Below, piece after piece: positions 1-9,204 of a DNA stretch of 64,000 nucleotides (positions within the stretch are counted from its first letter, which is position 1; every line of letters starts with the position of its first letter). Origin of the DNA: Aliikangiella sp. G2MR2-5. GTDB lineage: Bacteria; Pseudomonadota; Gammaproteobacteria; Enterobacterales; Kangiellaceae. The notes beneath the pieces are model-generated. The model was not told where the DNA came from and did not search any database. It worked only from the letters and a program-made list of their open reading frames with translations. The translations under genes were made by a program, and so were the position numbers. The stretch lies in the NCBI RefSeq assembly GCF_015687155.1, contig NZ_JADPQF010000003.1:434001-498000 (forward strand). The letters are read 5' to 3'.

Positions 1-1
1 A

Positions 2-679
2 TTTGACGTTGCGGTTCACGTAGGTTCTCTTGCCGCAGTGCTAATCTATTTTCGAAAAGAAGTTGCTGAAATGACCAGCGCATGGTTTGCCTGGGTACTT
101 AAGGGCGAAAAGAGTGTCAATGGTCGTCTGGCGTGGGCGGTAATCTGGGGAACTTTTCCTGTAGGACTGGTCGGGCTTATTTTTGCTTTGCTTGATATCG
201 TCGATAACTATCTACGCTCAACTTCAGTTATCGCTGCCACTACAATCATTTTTGCATTGGTTTTGTGGTGGGCTGACAGTATCGCTAAAGAAGCCAGAGA
301 TGAGCACACTATTCGGGTAAAAGATATTATTTTCATTGGTTGTGCCCAGGCGCTAGCACTCGTTCCAGGTACTTCTCGTTCGGGTATTACTATGACCGCG
401 GGTCTGTTGATGGGGCTTTCTCGAACAGCTGCTGCACGATTTTCATTTCTTCTTTCAATTCCGGCAATCATCCTGTCTGGTGGTTTGGAAGCTTTTCAGT
501 TGGCAACTGGTGATACGCCGGTAGACTGGGCCATGCTGGGGCTTGGAACTGTTATTTCAGGTATTGCGGCTTTAACCTGTATTCACTACTTTCTAATTCT
601 ACTGGATAAACTTGGATTTAAACCGTTTATTTTTTACCGATTAGCTTTAGGTATCGTTCTAATCGGTTTAATGCTTTAG
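2..679 (+). CDS. uppP: Undecaprenyl-diphosphatase UppP (BacA), 5'-truncated by the window edge
   Basis: This integral membrane enzyme dephosphorylates undecaprenyl diphosphate to recycle the lipid carrier for peptidoglycan and other envelope polymers. The reading frame is open from base 2, so the true start lies outside the window. A GTG at 38 is only an internal codon, because the residues before it already match the family (a FDVAVHVGSLAAV stretch). The family signature PGTSRSGITM lies near position 370, followed by a conserved GLSRTAAARFSFLLSIPAI-type segment. Several hydrophobic helices continue to the stop. In E. coli this gene neighbours cca, which here follows convergently after a short gap. 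Confidence 0.95.
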   Translation, partial: FDVAVHVGSLAAVLIYFRKEVAEMTSAWFAWVLKGEKSVNGRLAWAVIWGTFPVGLVGLIFALLDIVDNYLRSTSVIAATTIIFALVLWWADSIAKEARDEHTIRVKDIIFIGCAQALALVPGTSRSGITMTAGLLMGLSRTAAARFSFLLSIPAIILSGGLEAFQLATGDTPVDWAMLGLGTVISGIAALTCIHYFLILLDKLGFKPFIFYRLALGIVLIGLML

Positions 680-735
680 AAAGTATTCGAGTTACCGGGA
701 TGCGAGTTGTCAAAAGTCAGGCGACTCCTCCTGTA

Positions 736-1983
736 TCACTCCAGAATAGAAGCTTCCGGGTTCTGTTCACTGAGTAATTTTTTCACTGCGCTGACCCTTT
801 CTCGGTGGATTTCTTCTCCAATTTTCTTGCCTTGGTAACCCTGAGCTATTACCTCTGCTGCTTTGATTTGATTGCATCGCTCAAGCGCTTTCCGCATAAG
901 GGCTGCCTGTGGGTAATCGCGTTTTTCAAAACCTGTCCTGCCCTTAAAGTCTGCTTCACAAACTTGTAAAAACTGCTCAAACCTTTGCGGTTGTTTAAAA
1001 GCATTGGTTTTTTCCAGCACTTTGACAATGGTTTTCGATTTTAACTCTTCCAGACGGTGAAGGTGCAAATGGTATTCACTCGCGATTTTTGCCAATCGCT
1101 CAAACTCAGTAGGAGTTTTCAGGCGACGGCTGAGTTTTTCCACTAAAGGAACTCCTAATTTTTCATGTCCTGGATGGCTTGGATGGTTCTCTCGTGGAGT
1201 TGCGCCTTTTCCCAGATCATGGCATAGCGCTGCGTAGCGGGTAACAGGCTGGTCTGAGAGAATTGCCGCTTGCTCTAAAACCATCATGGTATGAATGCCC
1301 GTATCTACTTCCGGATGCCATTTAGCCGGGTTGGGTATTCCCCAAAGAACATCTATTTCAGGAAACCAGTCAGCAAGACCACCACATTGACGGAGAACTT
1401 CAAAAAATACCTGCGGAGATCTTTCTCCAAGGGCTCTGACGGTTTCCTTCCAGACTCTTTCTGCTGCCAAAGCATTAAGCTCACCAGTGCCTGCAATTGA
1501 ATGCATAAGCTCTAGAGTTTCCGCCGCTACCTTAAAGCCCAGATGGTGATATCTTGCTGCAAAGCGAGCGACCCTTAATACTCTCAAAGGATCCTCTTTA
1601 AAAGCAGGAGAAACATGGCGTAAAATTTTTTGCTTGAGGTCTTTCTGACCATTATAGGGATCGATTACTTGACCGTTTTGGTCCATAGCCATGGCATTGA
1701 TGGTAAGGTCTCGACGAATAAGGTCTTGCTCCAGAGTTACATCTTTTTCGGCATAGACTTCGAAGCCGTAATATCCTTTCCCAGACTTTCGTTCGGTGCG
1801 AGCTAGAGCATATTCATCACCAGTGTCAGGGTGAAGAAATACTGGAAAGTCTTTTCCAACCTGTTTGTATCCCTGCTTTGTCAGCTCTTGTGGTGTGGCG
1901 CCGACGACTACCCAGTCTTCTTCATATACCGGATAGTTGAGCAATTTGTCGCGAACAGCGCCGCCAACCAGATAAACCTGCAT
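736..1983 (-). CDS. cca: CCA-adding tRNA nucleotidyltransferase with HD domain
   Basis: The enzyme adds or repairs the 3' CCA end of tRNAs. The N-terminus carries the class II nucleotidyltransferase signature (VGGAVRD at residues 6-12, then the DEYALARTERK and DLTINAMAMD motifs). An RNA-binding head follows, then a C-terminal HD phosphohydrolase domain (CHDLGKG and H-P-x-H motifs). At 415 residues it matches the gammaproteobacterial bifunctional Cca type (E. coli is about 412). The start has a purine-rich GAGAGG ribosome site about 5 nt upstream. It converges on uppP. Confidence 0.96.
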   Translation of the reverse strand: MQVYLVGGAVRDKLLNYPVYEEDWVVVGATPQELTKQGYKQVGKDFPVFLHPDTGDEYALARTERKSGKGYYGFEVYAEKDVTLEQDLIRRDLTINAMAMDQNGQVIDPYNGQKDLKQKILRHVSPAFKEDPLRVLRVARFAARYHHLGFKVAAETLELMHSIAGTGELNALAAERVWKETVRALGERSPQVFFEVLRQCGGLADWFPEIDVLWGIPNPAKWHPEVDTGIHTMMVLEQAAILSDQPVTRYAALCHDLGKGATPRENHPSHPGHEKLGVPLVEKLSRRLKTPTEFERLAKIASEYHLHLHRLEELKSKTIVKVLEKTNAFKQPQRFEQFLQVCEADFKGRTGFEKRDYPQAALMRKALERCNQIKAAEVIAQGYQGKKIGEEIHRERVSAVKKLLSEQNPEASILE

Positions 1984-2012
1984 GTAACCTCTCGATAATG
2001 TTGAAAACGCGC

Positions 2013-2372
2013 CTAATTAATAAAACGAATCGATAACGGATAGCGGTAGTACTCGCCCTCATTCGCTTTAATTCCGGCAAGAATAATAGCGATAATTTCA
2101 AAAATGGCCAGTCCGAAAAGCATGGGAATGCCGATAAGAAGGAAACTCAAGAAAATTGCGATGCTAAATGCTATCAACATGGTAATTTGAAAGTTAACCG
2201 CTTCTTTTCCGTGATGATCGATAAATCCGGATTCCTCTTTTTTCATCTGCCAGAGAATCAGTGGAGCTAAGATACTGCCTAATACGGGAAAAATAAAGCC
2301 CGCAAATGCTGCAAAATGGCAGAACATGGCAAAATTTCTTTCTTCTTGACTTAAGCCGTTAATCTCGCTCAT
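2013..2372 (-). CDS. DUF4870 (Tic20-like) small membrane protein
   Basis: This is a small integral membrane protein of about 119 residues with three hydrophobic helices. It has the DUF4870 pattern: an N-terminal helix starting MFCHFAAFAGFIFP, a polar centre with the conserved HHGKEAVNFQI segment, and two C-terminal helices. Function is not established for the family. Two ATGs are adjacent. The second (at 2372) sits 5 nt after AGGAG and is the better start. It lies 30 bp upstream of cca on the same strand and may be co-transcribed with it. Confidence 0.85.
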   Translation of the reverse strand: MSEINGLSQEERNFAMFCHFAAFAGFIFPVLGSILAPLILWQMKKEESGFIDHHGKEAVNFQITMLIAFSIAIFLSFLLIGIPMLFGLAIFEIIAIILAGIKANEGEYYRYPLSIRFIN

Positions 2373-2560
2373 CATAACTCCTTTTGGGGTGGACTGGTGG
2401 CTGATATGGGGGGAGACGCCATTAATTCTTAAGAAAGATTAATGAATTGCACCTTAAATGTAAATTTTAACGTTAGTAAACACACCTGATAACGAATAAG
2501 CTTGAGTTTTATTCTCCAGACAACAAAGAACGTCGAGCAAAGAATAATTTGAGCGACTCT

Positions 2561-4252
2561 ATGAATATGTATTTAGAACACTTTTCACTTAAAGAAAGAC
2601 CATTTTCGATTTCGCCCGATCCGCGATTTCTCTTTATGAGCAATCGATATCGCGAAGCTTTGACCCATTTGACTTATGGTGTAAAAGAAGGTGGTGGCTT
2701 TGTTCTCCTAACGGGAGAAGTTGGCACAGGAAAAACCACCGTGTGTCGATGTTTATTGCAGCAGCTGCCCGAAAATACTCGTCTGGCTTTTGTATTGAAC
2801 CCTAAACTCGACAGTATTGAGTTGCTCGCTACTATATGTGATGAGCTGGATGTTGAATACCCGGAAGGATGTCAAAGCTTAAAAACGTTAACGGATAAGT
2901 TGACCGAATATCTGGTGGACTGCTACCGCAAAGGGTTAACCGTTGTTGTGATGATTGACGAGGCACAAAATCTCGAAACAGAAGTGTTAGAGCAAATTCG
3001 ACTGTTAACCAATCTTGAAACCGATCAGAAGAAACTATTACAGATTATTTTGGTGGGACAGCCTGAATTACAGGAAAAGCTAGCGCGACGAGAGTTACGA
3101 CAACTTGCTCAGCGCATTACTGCACGCTATCACTTGCGTCCGTTAAACTTGAAGGAAACCATTGCCTACATTCTGCATAGAACTCGAATTGCCGGAGCTC
3201 GCAAAACGCTTTTTTCAAGAGACTCTATCGAGCATTTACATGCAAAAACTCAGGGAATACCAAGGCTCATAAACACCATTTGTGATCGAGCTTTGTTAGC
3301 GGCGGCTACTCGAGGAATGCATCAGGTTTCACGGAACTTGATGTTGATTGCAGTCAAGGAGATTATGGGCGATTTGGACGGAGAGCAGTTTTCTCTCCAC
3401 AAAAAAGAAAAATTAAAGTGGATGTTACCGGTTGCCGCCAGTTTTTCCATAGTTGCATTGCTGGGATTCTCTTATTGGTTGGGAAGCCATAGCAATGATA
3501 CGAGTTTATCAACTGAAATAATTGAGCCCTCCAAAGCGCAGAAAGATATTGTTAATCACTCAGATGAGAGCGTTCTGTCTGTTGACAAGAACAATAATGA
3601 TGAGTTTGAACAAAAAGCTCAAAAAGTTCGATTTAATCTGGTGGATCGTATCGTCGGAAATCAAGTTTGGGATAATAGTGGACGCAGGGCTTTTGAGCTG
3701 CTTATGTCACTTTGGCAGCTGGAATATGTTGCGCTTGAAAATGGTGAACCCTGTGCATTTGCCGAAACTTACGGACTCTATTGTCGCTATGAAAAGGGAA
3801 ACTGGCAGCAGCTAAGAGACTATAATCGACCCGCATTGTTAAGATTCTCGGCCGGGCTACAAGGAGAGTTCTGGGGACTTTTAAAGGAGTTGAACGGAAC
3901 TCAGGCGGTTATCGTTGTCGGTGGTAACGAGACTTCTGTACGACTGGATGAGCTATCCATGATCTGGACCGGGGAGTATCAATTTTTATGGCAAGCGCCA
4001 ATTGGTTATCAGGGCGATATTAAGTTAGGCGACCAGGGGGATGCGGTATTCTGGCTATCACAAAGTTTGAGTTGGCTGGATGACAGCGAGCAGCAGCCTC
4101 AGCAGACTTTCGATAAGCGATTACAAAACCGTTTGATTGATTTTCAAAGCAAGCAAAACATTCATGCTGACGGTATTGCCGGTATGCAAACTATTTTGAA
4201 GTTAAATGCGGAAACCATGGTAGGTATCCCTTTGTTGTCTCAGATAAACTAG
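2561..4252 (+). CDS. gspA: General secretion pathway ATPase GspA (ExeA)
   Basis: This inner-membrane ATPase of the GspA-GspB complex helps the type II secretin assemble through the peptidoglycan. An N-terminal AAA/MSHA-type ATPase has Walker A GEVGTGKTT (about residue 52) and Walker B VVMIDEAQN (about residue 127). A single membrane segment follows near residues 285-305. The periplasmic part ends in a PG_binding_1 domain (about 485-555: GDQGDAVFWL ... FQSKQNIHADGIAGMQT). The open frame extends to a TTG at 2549, but ATG 2561 or 2567 gives the family's usual MYLEHFSLKERPF start. gspB starts 9 bp after the stop, so they form an operon. Confidence 0.93.
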   Translation: MNMYLEHFSLKERPFSISPDPRFLFMSNRYREALTHLTYGVKEGGGFVLLTGEVGTGKTTVCRCLLQQLPENTRLAFVLNPKLDSIELLATICDELDVEYPEGCQSLKTLTDKLTEYLVDCYRKGLTVVVMIDEAQNLETEVLEQIRLLTNLETDQKKLLQIILVGQPELQEKLARRELRQLAQRITARYHLRPLNLKETIAYILHRTRIAGARKTLFSRDSIEHLHAKTQGIPRLINTICDRALLAAATRGMHQVSRNLMLIAVKEIMGDLDGEQFSLHKKEKLKWMLPVAASFSIVALLGFSYWLGSHSNDTSLSTEIIEPSKAQKDIVNHSDESVLSVDKNNNDEFEQKAQKVRFNLVDRIVGNQVWDNSGRRAFELLMSLWQLEYVALENGEPCAFAETYGLYCRYEKGNWQQLRDYNRPALLRFSAGLQGEFWGLLKELNGTQAVIVVGGNETSVRLDELSMIWTGEYQFLWQAPIGYQGDIKLGDQGDAVFWLSQSLSWLDDSEQQPQQTFDKRLQNRLIDFQSKQNIHADGIAGMQTILKLNAETMVGIPLLSQIN

Positions 4253-4261
4253 GTTTTTTTT

Positions 4262-5044
4262 ATGTCGATATTACTCGAATCTCTGGATAAAAATAATCGC
4301 CAGGATCATGATGAGTTGCCACAACTTCAGGCAACACATTTTGATGATGACATGCTCGGAGATGACTGGTTGGTTGCACGTCTTAACCGATGGAAGTTTG
4401 TCGCTGTTGCTTGTATTGCTCTGTTGATTTTAAGCTGGAGTTTTTTTACTTATCAATGGTTGCAGCACAATGATCAAGGGGCGTACGATTCCTCTCTGCA
4501 ACTAGCAAAAGAAAATGAAGTCTTGGTTGCGAAAAAGTCGACCAATGAATCAGCGCTGTCAAATATACAAGCGTTGCCTGAAGATAAAGCGAGTCAATCA
4601 AATGAACGTCAGCCGAGCGAAGACGTTAAAGATTTGGTGGCCATTGATTCAGCCGAGCAAGCTGATAAGATGCAGGTTTATAAACCTCAGAAACGTCAAT
4701 CCAAGGTGGAAACAAAGACCACCCAGGTTAATAAAAATCAAACACAAGCAGACCAAATTTCAAAGGGAACTAGCTCTGAATTACCCGTTAAGCAAAGTAC
4801 CGCTAGTCGGCCAAAGGTTTTTCGCGAAGAACTTCCTCCAGAACTAAAAGCCAGTTTTCCCGAGATCAATATCGGCTCTTATGTTGTTGCCGATGATCCC
4901 GAAAAGAGCTTTGTTATACTTGACGGTTCTTTCTATAAAATTAATCAAGTGATCGCACCACAAATGATACTCAGAGAAATAGGACAAAAAGAAATTGTCG
5001 TTGAGTTTCACCAATATATGGTCAAGATTCCACACAAAGGCTAA
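4262..5044 (+). CDS. gspB: General secretion pathway protein GspB
   Basis: Partner of GspA in secretin assembly. It has a short cytoplasmic N-terminus starting MSILLESLDK, one transmembrane helix (about residues 45-68) and a long low-complexity, charged and glutamine-rich periplasmic linker. The compact C-terminal GspB domain (about 185-260) contains LPPELKASFPEINIGSYVV and the conserved ending FHQYMVKIP. Length (260) and architecture match the family. It sits between gspA and mrcB with gaps of about 10 bp, so the three are probably co-transcribed. Confidence 0.9.
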   Translation: MSILLESLDKNNRQDHDELPQLQATHFDDDMLGDDWLVARLNRWKFVAVACIALLILSWSFFTYQWLQHNDQGAYDSSLQLAKENEVLVAKKSTNESALSNIQALPEDKASQSNERQPSEDVKDLVAIDSAEQADKMQVYKPQKRQSKVETKTTQVNKNQTQADQISKGTSSELPVKQSTASRPKVFREELPPELKASFPEINIGSYVVADDPEKSFVILDGSFYKINQVIAPQMILREIGQKEIVVEFHQYMVKIPHKG

Positions 5045-5054
5045 GGGCTAGTCG

Positions 5055-7295
5055 ATGGCACTTCCGGTAATCTGGCGTAAGGCCAGAAAAGTGATTTTTC
5101 GTTTGGGACTTATCTTCTTGGCATTTATATTTTTCCTGACTATTTATTTAGACTCCATGGTTAAGGAAGAATTTAAACAAAAAGCGTGGTCTATTCCGGC
5201 AAAGGTTTTTGCTCGTCCTCTGTCATTTGCAAAAGGTGAAAACTTAAGTCTGGACAGTTTATTGCTTGAACTTAAGCTTCTTGGGTACCGGCAAAAGGTA
5301 AAAGCGGTTAATCAGGGAGAGTTCGAGCGTTATGGAAATACTTTGGTCATTTACACTCGTCGGTTCAAATTTTGGGATGGAATGCAACCTGCTCAAGTTT
5401 TAGAGTTAACTATTGAACAAGGTAAAATTGTTTCCCTCAAAGACTTTGAAACGCGAAAAAGTGTCAACTTTTTGAGGCTGGACCCTTTTGTTTTGGGAAG
5501 CATTCAGACAGGCCATGCTGAAGACCGAATATTGGTTACTTTAAATGACCTGCCAGAACACTTTCTCAGTGCACTTTTGAATACAGAAGACAGAGACTTT
5601 TACGAACATTGGGGAATCTCGCTAAAAGGAATCGCACGTGCAGCCTGGAGTAACTTTAGTGAAGGAGAGCTTAGACAGGGGGGAAGCACTTTAACTCAAC
5701 AGTTAATGAAGAGTCATTTTCTCACTCGAGAGAGAAGTCTCTGGCGCAAATTTAAAGAAGCCATTCTGGCTACGTTAACCGAAGTTCACTATACCAAAGA
5801 CACTATCTTAGAAGCTTACATTAATGAGGTGTTCCTCGGGCAGGACCATTCAACCGCGATACACGGGTTCGCTCGTGCGAGTGAGTTTTATTTTGACAGG
5901 CCATTAAAAAAACTAAATCTGAACCAAATCGCTCTGTTAGTAGGTATGGTTAAAGGACCTTCACTTTATAATCCTCGAAGAAATCCAGATAAAGCGCTAC
6001 AGCGTCGAAACCTGGTTTTGAAGCAAATGCTTGCTCAAGGGCTCATTTCCGACGAAGATTATGAAAACGCTGTTTCGCGTAATCTGCAAGTCGTAACCAA
6101 GCCTTCGAAACGGACAAGTAGAGTTCCGGCTTTTATGGGGTACATCAAACAAGAGCTAAAAAATGACTATTCATTGGAAACGCTCAGTCGAGAGGGCCTG
6201 AGACTTTTTACATCTCTTGACCCTGTTATTCAGCGTAAAGCAGAAAATGCATTGAGCTCACGCCTGGCGAAAATAGAGCAGTATTCAAGTGAAGAAAAAG
6301 ACTCGCTTCAAGGAGCTATAGTAGTCAGCGATATTAAAAGTGGTGATATTCTGGCTATGGTGGGCGACAGGCACCCTGATTATGTTGGGTTTAATCGTGC
6401 TGTTCACGCTTATCGACAGACCGGCTCAGTCATCAAACCATTTGTCTATTTAACTGCGCTAGCCCAACCGGAAAGATTCAACTTGATAACGCCCATGGAA
6501 GATCGAGCGTTTTCTCTGGAAGGCTCTGACGGTAGTTTATGGACACCCAAAAACTATGATGGCAAGGAACATGGTCAGATTACCCTGAAGGAAGGATTGA
6601 TCAATTCCTACAATCTGACAACTGCTCGGCTCGCACTAGAGGTTGGGGTTGAAAATGTTGTTGAAACGATAGAGCAAGCCGGTTTTAAGCGTGAGCTGGA
6701 AGCATTTCCATCAATTGCACTAGGAGCGAAGGAAATGTCCCCCCTGGAAGTGCTCAGGTTATATCAGACTATTGCGAACGACGGTATTGGTGTTTCTGCA
6801 AATGGAATTATTGCAGTACAAAATCACACAGGTGAACTTTTGCAACGCTTTCCGCGTAAAGCTGAAAGTAGAATCGACAGAGAAACCGCTTTTATTCTGA
6901 AATACTTGTTATCTCAAGTTGCACAAAGAGGTACAGCTAAAAGCTTGAGCAGTACCTTTCCGGATAAAAGCTATGCGGGCAAGACCGGAACGACCAACGA
7001 TTTGAGAGACAGCTGGTTTGCAGGATTCGGTGGCAGGCGGCTTGCTGTTGCCTGGGTAGGCAGAGATGACAATAAACCTACCAGGCTAACCGGTGCTACG
7101 GGGGCGCTCAGAGTCTGGCAGGATTTATTTACCCAGCTAAAAGAGCCTTCTATTGTACTGGAAATGCCGGAAGCAATTTCTATGGGGTATGAAAAAAGAG
7201 GGGGATTATTATCTCTGTTTACCGCATGTAGCCAGCAAGAGGTGATGCCCTTTTTCTCAGACCATATTCCCGTCTCTATAGAGACATGTGATTAA
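5055..7295 (+). CDS. mrcB: Penicillin-binding protein 1B, bifunctional peptidoglycan synthase
   Basis: This class A PBP polymerises glycan strands and cross-links peptides in the periplasm. The order is a short cytoplasmic tail, one N-terminal membrane anchor (about residues 15-32), a UB2H-like domain (about 45-140) and a GT51 glycosyltransferase with EDRDFYEHWG and RQGGSTLTQQLMKS. The transpeptidase carries the nucleophile motif GSVIKP (S471 region), SYN and KTGTTND. At 746 residues it is slightly shorter than E. coli PBP1b. It starts 10 bp after gspB, an unusual partner that links cell-wall synthesis with secretion-complex assembly. Confidence 0.95.
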   Translation: MALPVIWRKARKVIFRLGLIFLAFIFFLTIYLDSMVKEEFKQKAWSIPAKVFARPLSFAKGENLSLDSLLLELKLLGYRQKVKAVNQGEFERYGNTLVIYTRRFKFWDGMQPAQVLELTIEQGKIVSLKDFETRKSVNFLRLDPFVLGSIQTGHAEDRILVTLNDLPEHFLSALLNTEDRDFYEHWGISLKGIARAAWSNFSEGELRQGGSTLTQQLMKSHFLTRERSLWRKFKEAILATLTEVHYTKDTILEAYINEVFLGQDHSTAIHGFARASEFYFDRPLKKLNLNQIALLVGMVKGPSLYNPRRNPDKALQRRNLVLKQMLAQGLISDEDYENAVSRNLQVVTKPSKRTSRVPAFMGYIKQELKNDYSLETLSREGLRLFTSLDPVIQRKAENALSSRLAKIEQYSSEEKDSLQGAIVVSDIKSGDILAMVGDRHPDYVGFNRAVHAYRQTGSVIKPFVYLTALAQPERFNLITPMEDRAFSLEGSDGSLWTPKNYDGKEHGQITLKEGLINSYNLTTARLALEVGVENVVETIEQAGFKRELEAFPSIALGAKEMSPLEVLRLYQTIANDGIGVSANGIIAVQNHTGELLQRFPRKAESRIDRETAFILKYLLSQVAQRGTAKSLSSTFPDKSYAGKTGTTNDLRDSWFAGFGGRRLAVAWVGRDDNKPTRLTGATGALRVWQDLFTQLKEPSIVLEMPEAISMGYEKRGGLLSLFTACSQQEVMPFFSDHIPVSIETCD

Positions 7296-7601
7296 CTGGT
7301 TGATTTTTATACTTTTTGGGTGATTTTTGTACGAAATTATCATTTACTTGAGTTTTTCGTAGGTTTGCTGCGTTATATCATCGAATTAATGCTTAATTTT
7401 GTGCTAACTTAGGATTTTGTTAGATATAACAAAAGTAGAGAAAAGGCACTTTTCCATTGTTCTTGATGGGCGTATATGATATATATCCGCGCCTGAATAA
7501 AAAGTCGGCTATTAAAATAACCCGAACTTTTAATTGTGGAATGTTAGGAGCATCGGAAAACTCCTTTTATATCAAGTATTTAATTTCTGGCGGAGAATGA
7601 A
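7296..7601. other. Intergenic region upstream of dksA
   Basis: About 306 bp without a gene. It is AT-rich. On the plus strand a possible sigma-70 promoter is TTGTGC at 7399-7404 and TAGATA at 7421-7426 with a 16-nt spacer, which would give dksA a leader of about 170 nt. An imperfect hairpin can be drawn around 7499-7533 (AAAAGTCGG pairing with CCCGAACTTTT). No strong mrcB terminator is visible. All assignments here are weak. Confidence 0.3.
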
Positions 7602-8057
7602 ATGCCAAAAAAAAGTACGGCTAATACAGCAACTGCAACTACCCTTGGCGCTTTAGGGATCGCTCCTTATAAGGAGAAGCGCGGCGAAGAATACATGAAT
7701 GAAAACCAGATTGCGCATTTCAGGCAAATTCTTGAAGCCTGGAAGCAGCAATTAATGGAAGAAGTAGACCGCACTGTAAGCCATATGAAAGACGAAGCCG
7801 CAAATTTCCCCGATCCGGTTGATCGTGCAAGCCAGGAAGAAGAATTTAGCTTGGAGCTTCGCACACGAGATCGTGAGAGAAAGCTACTTAAAAAAATTGG
7901 TAAATCGATTGCCTCAATCGATGATGAAGATTATGGCTATTGTGAGTCATGCGGTGTTGAAATTGGTATCCGCCGTCTTGAAGCGAGACCTACAGCGACT
8001 TTATGTATTGACTGTAAAACTCTGGACGAAATCAAAGAGAAGCATCTAAATCGCTAA
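7602..8057 (+). CDS. dksA: RNA polymerase-binding transcription factor DksA
   Basis: DksA binds the RNA polymerase secondary channel and works with ppGpp in the stringent response. At 151 residues it has the same length as E. coli DksA. The coiled-coil tip DPVDRA falls at D71, D74 and A76. The four-cysteine zinc finger (CESC and CIDC) and the GIRRLEARPTA segment are intact. A GGAG ribosome site lies 6 nt before the ATG. gluQRS follows after a terminator, the same order as in E. coli. Confidence 0.98.
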   Translation: MPKKSTANTATATTLGALGIAPYKEKRGEEYMNENQIAHFRQILEAWKQQLMEEVDRTVSHMKDEAANFPDPVDRASQEEEFSLELRTRDRERKLLKKIGKSIASIDDEDYGYCESCGVEIGIRRLEARPTATLCIDCKTLDEIKEKHLNR

Positions 8058-8078
8058 TATTCGTCAAATTTCTATCAG

Positions 8079-8107
8079 ACAAGCGCCAAATGGCGCTTGT
8101 TTTGATT
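8079..8107 (+). terminator. Rho-independent terminator of dksA
   Basis: A perfect 9-bp stem (ACAAGCGCC / GGCGCTTGT) with an AAAT loop is followed by TTTGATTT. It starts 21 nt after the dksA stop and separates dksA from gluQRS. Confidence 0.85.
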
Positions 8108-8163
8108 TAGAGGTTTGAGTTAAGTTTTAAAGTAACGTCATATCAACAAAACCCTATTCGTTT

Positions 8164-9048
8164 ATGTCTCTCTGGACCGGTCGTTTTGCTCCAACTCCTT
8201 CAGGGCCTCTGCACTTTGGTTCTCTTGTTGCAGCGTTGGGCAGCTATCTGGTTGCCAAACATCAAAATGGACGATGGTTAGTTAGAATCGAGGACCTGGA
8301 TCCACCGCGAGAACAAGCGGGAGCAGCCGAGTCTATCATTAGAACACTGGAAGTCTTCGGATTTGAATGGGATGGACCGATAGAGTTCCAAAGTCAAAAT
8401 TCCGAGCGTTATCGAGAGGCCTTGATGCAGCTAGATAAACTCGGAATCACCTATCGTTGTGACTGTTCACGTCAATTGGTAAATAAGCGCAGTGATGGTG
8501 TTTACGACGGCTATTGCAGAGAACGACTTGTAACAGAGCAAACAGACTTTGCAGTAAGGATAAAGTTTGATGATGGTTTCGAGCAATTTACCGATCAAAT
8601 TTTGGGAGAGTGCCACTTTGCTCGTCCTGCAGATAAACAGGATTTTGTCATCAAAAGAAAGGATGGATTATGGGCCTACCAGTTAGCCGTAGTGGTCGAT
8701 GATATAGCGCAACAGATTGATCATGTAGTGCGGGGTGCAGACATTCTCGACTCGACTCCTCGTCAAAATTATCTTTACCATTGTTTTCAAAAACAGTCAC
8801 CAAGATACTTTCATTTACCACTGGTGATTGATAATGATGGTTATAAATTTAGCAAAAGCAAGCTTTATCCGGCAATAGAGCCCCATCTAGCAAGTGTTCT
8901 ACTTGTTAAGGCTTTACACCACCTCGGTCAAAAGACTGTCGACGACCTTGATACAGGGAAGCCTGGAGAAATACTTAAGTTTGCAATTGCTAACTGGCAG
9001 CTAAACACTGTTGGAAAACAAGCGAAAGTTGCTGATTTAAGGTCCTGA
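8164..9048 (+). CDS. gluQ: Glutamyl-Q tRNA(Asp) synthetase
   Basis: A truncated glutamyl-tRNA synthetase paralogue that attaches glutamate to the queuosine base of tRNA-Asp. It has the catalytic fold only, with a HIGH-like HFGS motif in FAPTPSGPLHFGSL, a cysteine/tyrosine zinc site (CDCSR ... YDGYC) and a KMSKS-like KFSKSK. At 294 residues with no anticodon-binding domain it fits YadB/GluQRS rather than GltX. It follows dksA, as in many gammaproteobacteria. Confidence 0.94.
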   Translation: MSLWTGRFAPTPSGPLHFGSLVAALGSYLVAKHQNGRWLVRIEDLDPPREQAGAAESIIRTLEVFGFEWDGPIEFQSQNSERYREALMQLDKLGITYRCDCSRQLVNKRSDGVYDGYCRERLVTEQTDFAVRIKFDDGFEQFTDQILGECHFARPADKQDFVIKRKDGLWAYQLAVVVDDIAQQIDHVVRGADILDSTPRQNYLYHCFQKQSPRYFHLPLVIDNDGYKFSKSKLYPAIEPHLASVLLVKALHHLGQKTVDDLDTGKPGEILKFAIANWQLNTVGKQAKVADLRS

Positions 9049-9204
9049 CAGTGGGCAATAAGAAGAGTCAGTGAGCATGACTATCGGTAAATTTGACAGT
9101 TAATCTTACCCGTGGGTTAATAAGGATATTCGAAGTGGGTCACTTATGTTGTACGCTGCTTCCTTCAATTATTTAAAATAATATCAATATTTAAGGAGAT
9201 TACC

